From Novakomyces olei (lineage: Eukaryota; Ascomycota; Novakomycetes; Novakomycetales; Novakomycetaceae): 64,000 bases of DNA. The translations under genes were made by a program, and so were the position numbers. Position 1 is the first letter of the stretch. Each line of letters begins with the position of its first letter. Where the stretch lies: contig JADEYG010000004.1 of the NCBI GenBank assembly GCA_016906335.1, positions 216,001-280,000 on the forward strand, read 5' to 3'. Positions 33,695-45,148 of the stretch are shown here, piece after piece. The notes below the pieces were generated by a model. The model made no database searches. It was not told where the DNA came from and was given only the letters and a program-made list of their open reading frames with translations.

Positions 33695-35116
33695 ATGTCT
33701 TTTGCTTATGATAACCCCGGAGTCACTGCTCCCACTGGCAGTGGCGGGTCTGGTGCATCGATCACTCAGGGCGGGTCTGCCGTGGACAGTCCCGTAAACT
33801 CTACCTTTGGAGGTGCAGCTGCTGGAGCGGCTAGTGCCGCTCCATCTGCAGGAGCCGCTGGCAAGGCTACGCCACCACCTCAATCCTCCTCGAGCGTTGG
33901 CGGTGACCAGAAAAACACGCTGTGGATGGGTGAACTTGAATCCTGGATGGATGAAGCCTTTGTCCGCCAGCTCTGGTATTCATTGGGCGAGCAGGTCAAT
34001 GTCAAAGTTATCCGTGACAAGTTTACCGGGTCTAATGCGGGCTATTGCTTTGTGGAGTTCAACTCCCCGCAGGCAGCGACAAAGGCACTCAACCTCAACG
34101 GAACGCCAATGCCCAATACCAACCGCCCTTTCAAGCTCAACTGGGCCAGTGGTGGAGGACTGCTGGATCGTAGGGACGATCGTGGACCCGAGTACTCTAT
34201 TTTTGTTGGCGATCTGGGATCTGAGGTTAATGAGTATATGCTCGTCACCGTCTTCCAGTCACGCTACCCTTCGTGCAAGTCGGCAAAGATAATGACGGAT
34301 CCGATGACGGGAATTTCTCGTGGCTACGGATTTGTCAGGTTCTCTGATGAAGTTGATCAGCAGCGTGCTCTCACAGAAATGCAGGGTGCTTACTGCGGAC
34401 AGAGGCCTATGCGGATTTCTACAGCCACGCCTAAAAACAAGTCTCAGAATATAAACGCTATGGGCATGCTGCACATGGGAATGCCTCCGCTCGGATTTTA
34501 TGGGGCCCCTCAGCCAATGAACCAGTTTACTGATCCCAACAACACGACTGTCTTTGTTGGTGGGCTTTCGGGGTACGTCACTGAAGACGAATTGCGCAGT
34601 TTCTTCCAGGGATTCGGTGAGATTACGTACGTCAAGATCCCGCCTGGGAAGGGCTGTGGCTTCGTACAGTTTGTACAACGCCATGCTGCAGAAATGGCTA
34701 TCAACCAGATGCAAGGGTACCCCATTGGAAACTCTCGAGTTAGATTATCTTGGGGCCGTAGTCAGAACAATTCTGGACCCGCAGGCACTCCTTACCGGCC
34801 AGCCCCTCCACCGCCAGTTTATCCTTCCATGGCAATGGCTCCTCAACACCACTTTTCACCTTTTGCTCCCTTGAATCCTCAGGCAGCTGCAGCTGCTGCT
34901 GCGGCTGCTGCCCAACAACATATTCCAGGGCAACAGCCAGGAGCACAGGCCTTGTCTAATGGCCAGCCAGCTCCTGGTCAACTGCCTCAGGATCCTATGG
35001 AGCCGATCCCGGTTGCCCGCCTAAATGAGCTTTACTCGGCTGCCCGAGATGGAAGACTGGATAGATTGGACGCAGAAAGCCGTCCTATCCACCCTGTTCA
35101 CTATGGCAACTTTTAG
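33695..35116 (+). CDS. Three-RRM RNA-binding protein (Nam8/Ngr1/Csx1 family)
   Basis: Single exon, 473 aa. Three RRMs are clear. RRM1 starts NTLWMGELESWMDEAFVRQLW and has RNP1-like NAGYCFVEF. RRM2 has YSIFVGDLG and SRGYGFVRF. RRM3 has TTVFVGGLSG and KGCGFVQF. The order and the unusual LWMGELE start of RRM1 place it with Nam8/Ngr1/Csx1 proteins, which act in U1-dependent 5' splice-site choice or in mRNA stability. The N-terminus is Gly/Ser/Ala-rich, and the C-terminus has a Pro/Gln-rich part with a nine-Ala run. No intron is seen, unlike most neighbours. ATG 33695 follows an AT-rich leader. Whether it is the U1 snRNP subunit or the decay factor cannot be decided here. Confidence 0.9.
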   Translation: MSFAYDNPGVTAPTGSGGSGASITQGGSAVDSPVNSTFGGAAAGAASAAPSAGAAGKATPPPQSSSSVGGDQKNTLWMGELESWMDEAFVRQLWYSLGEQVNVKVIRDKFTGSNAGYCFVEFNSPQAATKALNLNGTPMPNTNRPFKLNWASGGGLLDRRDDRGPEYSIFVGDLGSEVNEYMLVTVFQSRYPSCKSAKIMTDPMTGISRGYGFVRFSDEVDQQRALTEMQGAYCGQRPMRISTATPKNKSQNINAMGMLHMGMPPLGFYGAPQPMNQFTDPNNTTVFVGGLSGYVTEDELRSFFQGFGEITYVKIPPGKGCGFVQFVQRHAAEMAINQMQGYPIGNSRVRLSWGRSQNNSGPAGTPYRPAPPPPVYPSMAMAPQHHFSPFAPLNPQAAAAAAAAAAQQHIPGQQPGAQALSNGQPAPGQLPQDPMEPIPVARLNELYSAARDGRLDRLDAESRPIHPVHYGNF

Positions 35117-36798
35117 GGAAGTCTAGTCAAAAGGCGAAGAATGGACTTGATTCTTCCCTACTACTTTAGTTTTATTTATTTTATTTTTCCAAGTCTCTCA
35201 ACATTTTATTACTGGCATGTGTATGAGTTTGCATTGTTTCTACATGTATTTTCATCGTTTTTATATGCTGCACTTTACACTTGTCCAACTGTACATCTCG
35301 AATACTCGGGTCATTCTTGTAATGCTTGAAATATACTCTGAACCATACTGTATTACGTTTCCCCGCTATCGAGTTTTCCTCTTGTTTTAGAGGAAAAAGA
35401 GTATTTATTGGATTGCGCTCATTCTTCTTTTGCTTGCGGCTCATTCTCGCAGCCCTCTTTTTCTCCAACATCAGACACGTATAACGAATTAGTTTTCAAA
35501 GCATGTTTTATCATTTCACAAGTGTTTATGCAGCATTGCAAAGTCAGGGAGTGATTTATAGTTTGCGTTGTGTCAGAAAAAGGTTTATTTTATTGATGAA
35601 TTTATTCATTATCGATCAGTTTACTCATATTGCCCAGTTCATTCGTTTGTCAAGCTCATTCGTTTGTTGACCTCCAAAAATTGATTACTTTTTATATCGC
35701 GAGTTAATTCGTTCAATCATTTCTCCGGTACTTTGACAATCATCTCGTTTCCTTTTATTTCCGGTGCCACCATCACGAGTTTTTTGACTTTTTTCAATGG
35801 GAATTCTACACGGTTACACGCTGTACGTCATCCTTTATGCAATCTGCAGCAGTCCAGCTTTGACGTTGTATTCCCTGCCATTGTCGTACTACGTCTGCAT
35901 ACATATCACTCGTCCCTGCGGCTGTTCATATCACTGTTATGGTCTACAAGTATGCATGACTGTGTTTTGTGTTGGCGTTTGTTAAATACTCTGGGAGGAT
36001 TGCTTTTAGTTCCAATTATTTCTCGTTCCAATTATTTCTCGTTTCGCTCAACTTCTTTACTGTGCTTGAATACCTTTTTGCGTCTCCCTCCTCATAGGTT
36101 CTATGCACTACCAACGGTCTCGTTTTCTTTACGCTCCATTGACTCTCAGTCCAGAGACTCGGGTCGCTTGTCGTCTCGATGATGGAAGCAAGTTTTAATA
36201 CGTTTTCTTCACTATTGCCTTTTATCTTTTCCGTTTAATGAGATTGTTATTGTTGCACACAATACTCGTCAATTTTCCGTTGAACAGCTTGAAAAAGTCT
36301 TTACTCTCTCGTCGTTTCAACAGTAATACACACTTTGGTATATGGCAAAGGCACTTTACCCTGTAGAGCGCTTGTAGCCTCGGATTCGTATAGGCACCGG
36401 TGCGGACAGGCCACCGGGGCGAATGTAGGGCGCTGCTTTCTATGATTGCTTTAGAGAATGGTGTAGAAATGTCTCCTTGTGGCCACGGCTCTATGGTCCA
36501 AAGTCGCGCAGATTAGACTGCATGGCTCTATGAATTACGATAAGCAACAAGTTGGTAAACAAGTCGATGAACAAGTCGTTAAACAAGTCGGTAAACAACA
36601 AATTGGTCATAAAAATCGGGTGCCGGTATTCATTCATTCATTTACACTATTTATAACCTATTTATTACCTATTTATTACCTATTTATTACTTATTTATAA
36701 CCTTTTTATTACCTATTTTTTACCTATTTATAACCTTTTTATTACCTATTTATTACCTTTTTATTACCTATTTATTACCTATTTATTACCACTGTTGG
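35117..36798. other. 1.7-kb convergent intergenic region
   Basis: T-rich, with only motif-free short frames. It contains the GC-rich hairpin listed at 36367-36434 and, at 36640-36790, about twelve degenerate copies of TATTTATTACC. It is longer than needed for two 3' UTRs. Confidence 0.5.
36367..36434. ncRNA. Candidate structured element: GC-rich nested hairpin
   Basis: Three nested inverted repeats share one axis. AGCGC (36367-36371) pairs with GCGCT (36430-36434), ATTCG (36384-36388) with CGAAT (36420-36424), and CCGGTG (36397-36402) with CACCGG (36412-36417). The segment is GC-rich in AT-rich surroundings. GCACCGGTGC (36394-36403) is also a perfect 10-bp palindrome. No known RNA family is recognised; transcription is unproven. 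Confidence 0.3.
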
Positions 36799-38874
36799 TC
36801 AAATCCGAGTCCGCCGCTGCAGCGAAGCGTCCTCCCATATTCGGCTCCACTGCCGTATAGGCGCCTCCATATTCTGCGGCAGCCAGACGACACGTCTGAC
36901 TGGCGCGCTTTGTAGATCATCACGTGCTCGCCGGCACCAGACAACGACCATTCTGGCTCCGTCGTTGCCGTTCTTTGAGGACCCCCGAGCAGCAGCAGTA
37001 TCCGTCCAGGCGTCCAACGGCTCTACGCGCAGCACAACCTCTGTCGGCAGCAGGACAATCATGTCGAGCATCTTGTTGCTTGGGTCGCCCATAACGTACG
37101 AAGCCTTTCTCCCACCAGTAGCGGCACCCGCTGAGCCTGAAGCTCCAGAGTCTTGACGGGAAAACAGCTTTGGCCTCTGCCGGGCAGCAGTCTGTGCTGA
37201 AGGCGTATTCCTGCCCCAAACGACTATGCCGTCGTCACAGAGCACACAGCAGTCTGGATCAATGCCTCGCCGGTGCTTGAGCCGGCGAGGAACTGCGCCT
37301 GACGGTTTGACGGCCATCATACTCGCCCATCCGTCATAAACGATCCGTCGAGTGGCCGAGTGCTGATCCTCAGAAGGCATCAAATCAAAGGAGCAGATAG
37401 ACGATTTAGTAAGCATTATATCACGCAAACGCATCAGGTGCATTCGCGTCTCTTTCGAGTCCTCGATCAGCCTCACTGCGGCAGTGACCGTGTTTAGGCA
37501 CTGCTCTATTGCCTCTGCGTCGCTGCTCTTGTACGGGTGCTGTTTGCGTCTGTTTGGCTCACTGCCATTGCCACTGGCAGAGCTGCCGGTGCTCTCTCCG
37601 ATGGCCTGTGTGCCTTTAGTTAGGGTTGTACACTTTTGCAGGCCTTTGGGAAGCCTCATCGTCAGTTTCAGGACGCGCTCAATCAGCAGCGGATAGCGTA
37701 GCAGTCGCTGGAATGGACAAGACATGCGCATGTTGACCGTGAGCTTGTTCACACAGGACTCGCTCACGCAGAGTGGTAAATAGTCCAGCCCGGAAACGCA
37801 GATAAGGTACTTTAAATAGGGCTCAATCAAAAGCTCAAAGTTGCGGGATACCGCCTCGACGGGTCGCCGTCGCGTGCTCATATACTGGAAATTTAGTAAA
37901 CGGCAATTGCAGATGGAAAATTAAAAAAATAATAATATAATAATAAATAATAAATAATAAATAATAAAAAAATAATAATAATTGCACCTCTTTTCTTACG
38001 TCTAGTATGTGTAAATGCTGCTGCAACAGCTCTTGAATGCTCTCTAATAATATTTGCATCACACCGCGTTCCGTATCCGTCGTCTTTTGCGGTATAATCA
38101 TATCCTAAATGCGTCAGCAAAGGCATTTAAATTGTATAATCTTATCACACATACACTCAGTAGCGATCGAAGCTCGTTTGCGTGGGTCTGTTCAGACGAC
38201 ACGATTTCCTCGAGCACACAGTTGCGTTCGTAGATTATGCGCTTTAACCCTTCAATATTTGTTTCTGTATCGCACCGCCTATTAGTTGAGAATTCAGCGT
38301 GGTGTGGCAGTCTTTTTCCGGGGCTTTGAGCACCCAAGTCTTTTCCAGCCGCGGAAGGCTCTACCGACTCTGATGACGGGTTTCCCGAGTTCAAGCTCGA
38401 CCTTTTCTCCAGCCTCTTGGGCATATTTGATAAAGATAGTGCGACATCAGGACTGGAGAATGATCTAATCGTTCCTCCATTCGAGGTGCCTTGGCTCAGT
38501 TTTTCCGTTGAGCATTCACTGCGCCGACGAATACTGAGGGGCGTTGGAGGTAGAGGCTTTTCAATCTCAAAAATCAACGGTCTCGGACCCAATGACTCTG
38601 GACTTGGCGGGGTTTGGGGTACCGCGTGTTTACTGTTAGCAGGTGGAGCTTCGGCCACAATGGGCAGAGCATTATCACTGCCATGGTCGCTCAGCTCAGA
38701 GCTAGAGCCGCTGCGTGAACTTTTGCTGCTCAGACTGTTGGAGCGCGATGCTGTATCATACACCTGGTCGCCCGTACTCCCAACAGCATCGAGTAGATCA
38801 TGAATGCTCCAACGATCAGACTGGTGTGCCGGCTGTGATTTCATGGAGCAAGTCAAGTAGATGTTTTGGTCCAT
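36799..38874 (-). CDS. Rho guanine nucleotide exchange factor (DH-PH)
   Basis: Activator of a Rho/Cdc42-type GTPase, likely in polarity or cell-wall control. Exons 38874-38155, 38104-38000 and 37884-36799 (phase 0 joins, introns 50 and 115 nt) give 636 aa. The first 200 residues are disordered and Ser/Pro-rich (PLPPTPLSIRRRS). The DH domain starts at RNCVLEEIVSSEQTHANELRS, runs through HLHILD-YMSTRRR and ends with MSCPFQRLLRYPLLIERVLKLT, the conserved DH C-terminal helix. A PH domain follows (RRIVYDGWASMMA, DCCVLCDDGIVVWGR, RVEPLDAW). There is no CNH, CH or BAR domain, so it is a compact RhoGEF. Which GTPase it acts on is unknown. Intron 2 contains an ATAATAA-type repeat. Confidence 0.88.
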
Positions 38875-40288
38875 TGTGCTATACGGTCATTTTTGAGGTA
38901 CGGATTGGACGGTTTAACAGTGCCGACACTTGAACTGGCAAGCGGTGTTTGGGAAAAGGTAATAATCGAAAAAATAATAAAATGAAAATGAAATGAAAAT
39001 GAAAATAAATTAATTAATAAATAAATAAATAAACGTCAAGGGCACAGCGTCAAGCGGGAATTAAGCAGCAACTGGCTAGAAGGGTCTACTCGATCCTTCA
39101 AATGATCAAGTCTGCAGCAGCCGAGTAGAGCACCCTTGTTGACTCTGTAATGTTCGAGTCAGGTTGAATAGACACGTGCAATTCCGCTTGATCGATCGCC
39201 TTCAGAATGGCCGACTAGTGTCTCTCCAGCGATCCGCTATCCGCCACACAAACAGCGAAAAGAAAGTCCAAGCAAGAGCAGCGCACGGCTCAAGAGTGCA
39301 AATATGCGCGACAAAAGAATGGAAATTGTACGAGTACAATTGAAAGAACGACTCTCAGAAATATATAAAATCTGTCCTGAGCTGAAATTGAGCGAAATTA
39401 GTGTGCAAATGTGCGCCGTATTCTCGGGTAAAATGGCTGGCTGATTAGCCTAATCGGGTCTAGTGTAGTGTGCGTGATAATTGTACGGCTATCGTGCTCG
39501 CACTATCGTACTGCCATTCTTATTATAACTAGCGCTGTAAGGTTTTGTAAGCAATATTACTGCAAACTCTGAGCTTTGAGCTGCTCTATAGTGTACACGG
39601 AGAATAGTGATACAATAAAGAGGATTCTGCTCGTTTTATTTACTAATCTTAAGTGCGGACAAGAATCATAGTCGCACAAACATACTCCTAAAATCATACT
39701 CCTACAATCATAGTCGTACAAACGGACCGCTTTGTCTGTGATACGCAAAGGCAGTATGCGCGTCTGTCTATTGTTTCAGTAATTTCAGCAATTTAATTAT
39801 GACGCACAGTACCAGAAAATACGTGTCTTGTCGTCTTACAGACGAATTAATGTCTCATGGCACACGCAATTTATACAATTTTGCAGAAATGGCGGTGTCG
39901 AGCATGTAGAGTTTGGTAAATATAATGTTTAAATACACGGTTCTTTGACGAGAGCAAAGCCGTACACCCAAGTTTGTGGAGTGAGAGTACACAATACGCG
40001 CGCCTTTCCACCATTTTCCTCGCAGCCTGGATTGCAGTGCAGTACGCTCATAGACTGTGCGGCCACTAGTCACACTTTTGTCAGTCAATACTTAATTGTC
40101 GCACTAATAACGTGACAGACCAGCTAAACCCTAATATTGTAGCCTTTTTAAGGTACGATTTACGTGCTGCAGATTTTAGTGCTGCACAAGACTGACGTGC
40201 CAGTCTTGCACGGGCCTTTTTGATGTATTTCATTGTACGTTGTAGTGCGTCGTAGGCTCAGATTTTCACGTGCCCGGAATAAGTCTAA
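38875..40288. promoter_or_regulatory. 1.4-kb divergent intergenic region, no gene seen
   Basis: Between the RhoGEF (minus) and DnaJ-protein (plus) start codons. AAAT/ATGAAA repeats occur at 38970-39030. Remaining frames are short and featureless. Confidence 0.5.
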
Positions 40289-41357
40289 ATGTCCCTGCTT
40301 GCCTCGATTCTGGCTTGGCAGTTTCTGCCGTCAATACTGACGCAGGCTCTGCTAAAGTTTCTGTACATTACAAAACTACTAATCAGCCCAAGCAATCCAC
40401 GCGCAGCGTCAAAGCACCAAAGGATCGCATTTGCAAGCGTAATTGTTGCTTTTTTCGCTTGGCAAATAAGCAATGCATTCGTTCGGGTTCACGGGCCTAC
40501 ACTGTACGACACGCTGCAAGTCCCTGCTACTGCAGACAAAGCTGAGCTAAAGTCTTCGTTTCGGAAATTGTACGTTGAAAAGAAAAAAGAAAAAAAGAAA
40601 AAAAGAAAAAAAGGAAAAAAGAAAAAGAGAAAAGTAAAGAAAAATAAAAACAAAAATTGAATCTTGTTTGTATTACAAGCACTTTCTAACTGCTACTAGA
40701 ACGCTACGCCTTCATCCTGACAAAGTGGGTGTAGGCAGCGAAGAGGCCTTTATTGCTGTTAAAAATGCCTTCAATTTGCTGTCCGACGATCGTGCACGGT
40801 TTGCTTATGATAGATTAGGTCTCGAGGCTTTATCTGGCCCAAGCGAAGTACCATCGTCGCCTGCCGAGTGTGTGCGTCTGGCGCTCTACTCCACATTTAA
40901 ATTCGCTATTTTAAACTCTATTGTGCTTTTCATTATGGCGCTGCGCGGCAATGGCTTCATGATACGATTACATTTGTTTGCTGTGACATTAGCCACAGAG
41001 GCCGCACTTATAATGTATTCGGCACCCCGATTTTTGCGATACACTGGGCTTCTCCCGTTCCAGGGCATTGAATTGCTTCGTGAATTATTTCCCGCCGTTT
41101 CTGCTGCTGCTTCGAGTCTCATACCACTTTTGACAGAGACACCGAAGCCCGTTGATGCGAGTAATTTGCTCGAGCTGCTGTCGTTAGCAAAGGCAGTTGA
41201 GCGCGAAACTGTGCTAGCCAGAAAGTCTGCTCAGACACCTTTTGGTTTGGCGGATGATTCATTGCGACAGGGAGAAATTGTCGACGCCTTGATAGACTTG
41301 GAGATTGAAAATGCAGTGCACGATGCATGCGTCTACCAGGGCATTGTTGACCGTTGA
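40289..41357 (+). CDS. Membrane-anchored DnaJ-domain protein
   Basis: Co-chaperone that stimulates an Hsp70, probably at the ER or another endomembrane. Exons 40289-40569 and 40700-41357 join in phase 2 across a 130-nt intron (GTACGT to TTTCTAACTGCTACTAG) to give 312 aa. The N-terminus has hydrophobic stretches (IAFASVIVAFFAWQI) before the J domain. The J domain is LYDTLQVPATADKAELKSSF then RKL-TLRLHPDKVGVG, with HPD, and AFNLLSDDRARFAYDRLG. Splicing is needed to bring HPD into the domain. Two further membrane segments follow (FAILNSIVLFIMAL and LFAVTLATEAALIMY), then a helical tail. The topology resembles ER J-proteins, but no exact orthologue is claimed. The intron holds a 58-nt homopurine tract. 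Confidence 0.85.
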
Positions 41358-41684
41358 TCCAGCCCGTTTTGTTTAATTGTACTATTGTTGTTGTTTTCTT
41401 TTTAATTTCATAAAAATTCATGGGTACAATGGGCACATGGCAAGAGGAATTGCTTTTAGGGATACATGCATACAAAATAATTTGATACATCAAGGTTGGA
41501 TATTATTAAACTAGACAAATGACATAACGATAAGAGAGCAGTGAAAATAGGTTAAATGTTGGGTTGAACAATTGTTCAAATAAATCAAACAAGTTGATGA
41601 GACTGATAAAAATACTGCAAGAACAATATGATGATATATCTCTGCGATTCCTTGGTAGACACCGATCGCCGCTCTTCATATTCC
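41358..41684. other. Convergent intergenic region, no gene seen
   Basis: 327 bp between the DnaJ-protein and decarboxylase stop codons. AT-rich, consistent with two 3' UTRs. Confidence 0.6.
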
Positions 41685-43586
41685 CTAGTCCTTGTTGATA
41701 GCGGCGGTCAGCTCTGCCTGGCGGCACAGAGGCTCAGGCGCGTCCAGCATACCGAAATGAACATCGACCAATTGCAGGCCCTTGCCCTGCTCAAACTCCT
41801 TGTCCTTGAGTAAACTAACAAGTTGCTCTTCCGTCTCAATGCTGTTGTAGCTCGCCTTCTTTGCATTGAAAAGATCCAAGAATTGCTTGTGATTCCAGTC
41901 CTGAATATCATTGTACGTGGCCTCTTTCCCATGAATCATTCGCTCGATAGTGTAGCCATTGTTCTTGATAAAAAAGATTGTAATATTAAGACCGTGTCGA
42001 ACAGCCGTTGAAATTTCCTGTGCTGTTAATTGCAAACTGCCATCCCCGATAAACAGCAGGACACGCCCCTGAAAGGTTTTGATGTCAACCGAAGCAATGG
42101 CTGCGCCCACGCAAGCAGGCAGAGAGTACCCGATGCTTCCCCAGAGCACTTGAGAAATATGTAATACTTTGGGTGGGAAACGGCACTCGAGCACACCGAA
42201 ATTGGCTGTGCCCGTCTCCGTAACGATGATGTCATGAGGCTGGAAGAACGAGCCAACAGCTGTCCAGAACCATTTATGGGTAATCTTTTCAGAAGTGACA
42301 CTAAACGAACGATGATCCAAAATGCCCGTCTTTGAACTATCATGCACGGGTCTCTGCAGTTTAGAAGTATCGACTTCCTTGCGCAACCTTTCCAATACAT
42401 GCTTCATATGCACGTGGCTATACGTAGAAAACTGGACATCGACATGAGTAGAATGCAATTCCACTGTTTGCGACCGAGGGATACGGTACGAGAAGCTTCC
42501 AGTGTTGAAATCTGATTTCAAGGCGCCCACGCTGAGAATAAAATCACTCGACTCTACTCGCTCCTTGATTTCGGGCTGCGTAATGCTGCCAATGTAGACG
42601 CCACCAAAGAGACGGTGAGATTCGTCCACAGACGATTTGCCCATGGGAGTAACGAATACGGGACACTGCCAGGCCTCAACTAGCTCCTGCGTTTCCTTTT
42701 GTACTCTGTGCCTTACACAACACGCGTCACTTAATATGATAGGGTTCTTTGCGTTGTAGAGCAGCTCAAAGATGCGATTAACACATTCGTCTTCACTGTC
42801 TGGATCATTACGTGGGATAGTCAGGTCAATCGGGGTCTCCAATCGCTTTCCATCAACTTCCTTGTAGCCCATATCAGATGGGAGCATGATATAGACAGGG
42901 CGGGCAGACAAGTAACAGATTCTCAATACTTCGTCAATCTGTTCTGCCGCTTTACGTGGATCCGTAAGGTTTGCCACTGCTTCACTGACTTTGGTAAACA
43001 TATCGGCAAATACACGGAAATCGCCGTTCCCCAGTGTATGATGTAGCAGGGCACCTTCAGCTTGCGACTTTGTGCTGGGGACTCCGACTATATGCACGAT
43101 GGGTACGCGTTCACTATACGCGCCAGCCTGACCGTTGATCGCAGACCTATAAATTTAATGTTAAAATATACGGAAAACCGAACCGGTGCGATTTAATGCT
43201 TACAATTCACCCACGCCAAACTGTTACGTTAGTGCTGCTGTAAAGAAGGGAGAGGTAGTAATTTAAATCAAACGAAATTCAATAAAAGCAGTTTGAAAAA
43301 AGTAGAGGCGGGTTGATAATCAGGTGGATAATAAGCCGTATATTGCGGATATATTTTCCCTTGCTCATACCGTGGTAACCATGGCAGAAATGCCGTTGAC
43401 TCTCGCATAACCGTCTGCCCCGTAAGAAGCATTCAGCTCGTTGCAGTTGCCGACCCAATGAAAATCCCCATCGCCGACTTTCTCAATAAGATCGAGGAGT
43501 GCTAAATTGAAGTCGCCGGGGACTCCAAAGACGGAGCGCACATTAAGCTCGTAGAGCCTTCGAAAAAGATATTCGCCAATAAACAT
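41685..43586 (-). CDS. PDC: Pyruvate decarboxylase with a 17-nt microexon
   Basis: Thiamine-diphosphate enzyme that turns pyruvate into acetaldehyde in fermentation. Three exons give 564 aa: 43586-43371 (72 codons), 43220-43204 (17 nt) and 43146-41685. The microexon encodes FGVGE and part of the next Leu, restoring [24 protein letters not shown], a block found in all family members. Introns are 150 nt (ACTAACGTAACAG) and 57 nt (ending AACATTAAATTTATAG). The cofactor-activating Glu50 sits in [27 protein letters not shown] contains the paired active-site His residues. The ThDP/Mg motif is [13 protein letters not shown] with NNGYTIE. ATG 43586 is the first in frame and gives a normal length. A long 1.56-kb promoter region lies upstream, in line with a strongly regulated glycolytic gene. 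Confidence 0.96.
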
Positions 43587-45148
43587 GGCGAAGAATGCAG
43601 TCAGAGTAGGGTGTACTTGCCTGCGAGTGGGAACCAATATATTTATATACGTACAAATAATACAGTGTCGTATAATGCACTACAGATCCCTCTGCAATGT
43701 AACGCAATTCTTACGGAACTATACACGACGTCATTGATCTCCCACATGATGTTACACGGAAAAGAACGGGTGCACTCCAGCCCGGAGAAAGCCGGCTCAC
43801 GTGACACAAATGTTGAGTAACGTGCAAGATCACGATACTAATGCTGGAAAAGTGGGCTTTTACAAGTACGTCGAGATACATTAACGCCGGATCTTGCATT
43901 TGTCTCACGGTCTGGTTACGAACCCCCACGTTCCTCCCACATCTTTGCACATCTTTGCACAGTCAAACTAATGGTTAATTGCCCCATTCGTGCTGCGGCC
44001 GCCGTACAGTGTGGGCTGGCCGGATACATTATTAAATTATTGAGCCCCCATTAAGTTATTGAGCCCCCATTAAATTATTGAGAACCACTATATTCTTGGT
44101 ATATGAAGTACGACTTTGTTATATAAAGTACGAATACTAAGGCATCGCATTCACTCGTCTTGCCTCGAGGTACGCCGAATGTTTGTATACATATTATTTG
44201 GGGGAATTGGTGGCACTCAAAGTGTTGTTGACCAATGCAGGAAACGCGACGGCCAAAAGACAATGGATTGTTTACATCGCTCCCACATATTGGGTGCTTT
44301 ATTTGAAAATGCTGCATTCGCCTAGAACGTTGTTTGAATACATGTACAGTGCGACAAGTAAATGAATTTGTAGACAAACGGGAAGTAGGCGTGATTTAAT
44401 TTAGCCCCTGATCTCAGTATGGACAGTAAAGACTATGGACAGAAAAACTATGGCCAGTAAGACAATGGACAGTGAAGGCTATGGGCATTAATGTACTGCA
44501 CATCCCACATTAAGAGCTGCGCATTCACGAGAAATATGATTTTGTGCTTTAGTGACCAAACAGGTACTTTTTACAATGCCGCAAAAACGTATCACGGTAA
44601 GCCATTCGTCAGCCTTGTCATTGCTGTCAGAATAAACTATCTTGCCTTTAAAATTTTGGAAGTGCAATAGCCAAACAATTCCAAGTCTACATACTTTAGG
44701 TTTTACTGTTTTGATAATAAAGTTGATACTAGCGCAAAGAAGGCTATTCCAAGAAGGCTATCCATGGTTTAACATTTGACTAAAATGGTCAAAAATTACA
44801 AAACAATACAGCATTGGCCAAAGAGCCACACACAATTGATGGACGTTGAGCGTAAAACCCAATATTTTGTGATCCATAACGATCATATATAGATAGTATT
44901 CAAACTGAGCCAGAATTATACTCTTAACTTTATTTAACAATGTGCAAGTATATTACTTGGTCTCGCCCTATTATATTCTGTGTTTTCCGGTTTGTAAGGA
45001 CGACCACAAGCAAGAACACTTTACTATGGACGAATACACTTTGACAAAATAAAAGTAACTTTACAGTTCTTTCAAAGGTAATCCAATCGATATAGGGCGA
45101 ATACACAGTATACGCAAAACACAGCCTGATCGATCTATCAGCAAAACT
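43587..45148. promoter_or_regulatory. 1.56-kb divergent region PDC / NDUFA9
   Basis: No gene is recognised. Three tandem 19-nt units of ATTAARTTATTGAGCCCCC type lie at about 44031-44088. Degenerate ACTATGGACAGTAAAG copies lie at 44415-44490. It presumably holds the promoters of both genes. Confidence 0.5.

Noticed and set aside
35733-36182. 149-codon plus-strand frame in the 35-36 kb region
   Set aside because: Low-complexity Phe/Leu/Ser composition in T-rich DNA, no motif, no plausible start context.
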